From NCBI GenBank assembly GCA_946480685.1, contig CAMLLI010000318.1, forward strand, positions 1 through 5,844: a stretch of 5,844 bases of DNA, written 5' to 3'. Within the stretch, counting starts at the first letter, position 1, and every line of letters starts with the position of its first letter. Source of the stretch: an uncultured Flammeovirgaceae bacterium. Lineage in GTDB: Bacteria; Bacteroidota; Bacteroidia; Cytophagales; Cyclobacteriaceae. The position numbers and the translations under genes were made by a program. Positions 5,495-5,844 of this stretch are shown in pieces. The notes below the pieces were generated by a model that saw only the letters and a list, made by a program, of their open reading frames with translations, did not search any database and was not told the origin of the DNA.

Positions 5495-5844
5495 ATGAGT
5501 GAAGAACTGCTCAAGGCGATTATACAACTTTTTGCCATCGTTGCTCGCGAGCGTATTACAGAAGATGAGCGTACGAAGATCAAGGAGTTCCTCAGTGTGC
5601 ACCTGAACCGTGAGGCTACGAATTACTATCTCAAACTTTTTGATGAGTTCTGCCAGACGCACGAAATCAACACGCGGCAGGAACTGAGTTCGCTCGATGA
5701 AGACACGCAGCAGTTTGTAGACGACTGGGCGCGCATCATGCAGATCGTAAAGCAGGTGAACCAGGCGCTTACCATGCAGCAGAAGATGGTGCTCATCATC
5801 AAGATCATTGAGCTGCTTTTTGTTGATAACGATATATCGGATCG
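5495..5844 (+). CDS. N-terminal part of a helical, possibly TerB-like protein (truncated by window edge)
   Basis: An open frame starts at ATG 5495 and runs off the right edge after 116 codons and two bases, with no stop. It begins MSEELLKAIIQLFAIVARER, and the whole visible part is predicted to be alpha-helical and highly charged. The pattern LLKAIIQLFAIVA-RERITEDERTKIKEFL resembles the first helices of TerB/DjlA-N-type domains. Such a domain starts some large Bacteroidota proteins that continue into an FHA and an ABC-type ATPase region; whether that holds here cannot be seen. No signal peptide is present, so it is probably cytoplasmic. Only ATCT and other A/T-rich sequence precede the start, with no Shine-Dalgarno site. 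Codon use is ordinary for the window, with ATC the preferred Ile codon. Confidence is high for the gene and low for the family. Confidence 0.82.
   Translation, partial: MSEELLKAIIQLFAIVARERITEDERTKIKEFLSVHLNREATNYYLKLFDEFCQTHEINTRQELSSLDEDTQQFVDDWARIMQIVKQVNQALTMQQKMVLIIKIIELLFVDNDISD

Overview
The window looks like chromosomal DNA from a member of the Bacteroidota, most likely a Cytophagales-type bacterium. The grounds are a BlaI-like repressor paired with an M56 peptidase that carries a TonB C-terminal domain, lipoproteins with an acidic stretch after the lipidated cysteine, promoter elements that fit the Bacteroidota TTG / TAnnTTTG pattern, and start codons preceded by A/T-rich sequence rather than clear Shine-Dalgarno sites. 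The assignment rests on protein and motif recognition, not on a database search.

Layout, left to right. A seven-base tandem repeat (1-57) abuts the 3' end of a two-gene minus-strand unit: a BlaI/MecI-family repressor (2002 to 1631) followed by a BlaR1-like M56 membrane metallopeptidase with a C-terminal TonB-like domain (1569 to 58). A strong candidate promoter with an overlapping inverted-repeat operator lies just upstream of the repressor (2021-2051). The 181-base gap up to 2184 holds two diverged copies, in opposite orientation, of a TCTGCG/TCCGCG-type dispersed repeat. One of them runs into the last codons of the next gene.

Next comes a second minus-strand unit: a secreted DUF4159 protein (4367 to 3705) and, 12 bases further on, a lipoprotein that combines a CxxCH haem-attachment site with at least five FG-GAP/VCBS calcium-type repeats (3692 to 2184). 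A short hairpin at 2162-2185 may end this transcript. On the plus strand, read divergently from DUF4159, is an orphan lipoprotein of unknown function (4486-5364) with a strong intrinsic terminator (5386-5420). It is followed by the first 116 codons of a helical, possibly TerB-like protein that runs off the right edge (5495 onward).

Functionally, the left pair is a plausible autoregulated membrane-sensing switch, in which the M56 protease relieves repression by the BlaI-like protein. Its sensor is not a penicillin-binding domain, so beta-lactam sensing should not be assumed. The middle pair encodes two exported proteins of the cell envelope and may act on one process, but its substrate cannot be read from the sequence. 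I saw no RNA genes, CRISPR arrays, transposases or phage genes. The least explained parts are the haem/FG-GAP lipoprotein with DUF4159, and the intergenic repeat that forms the end of a reading frame.
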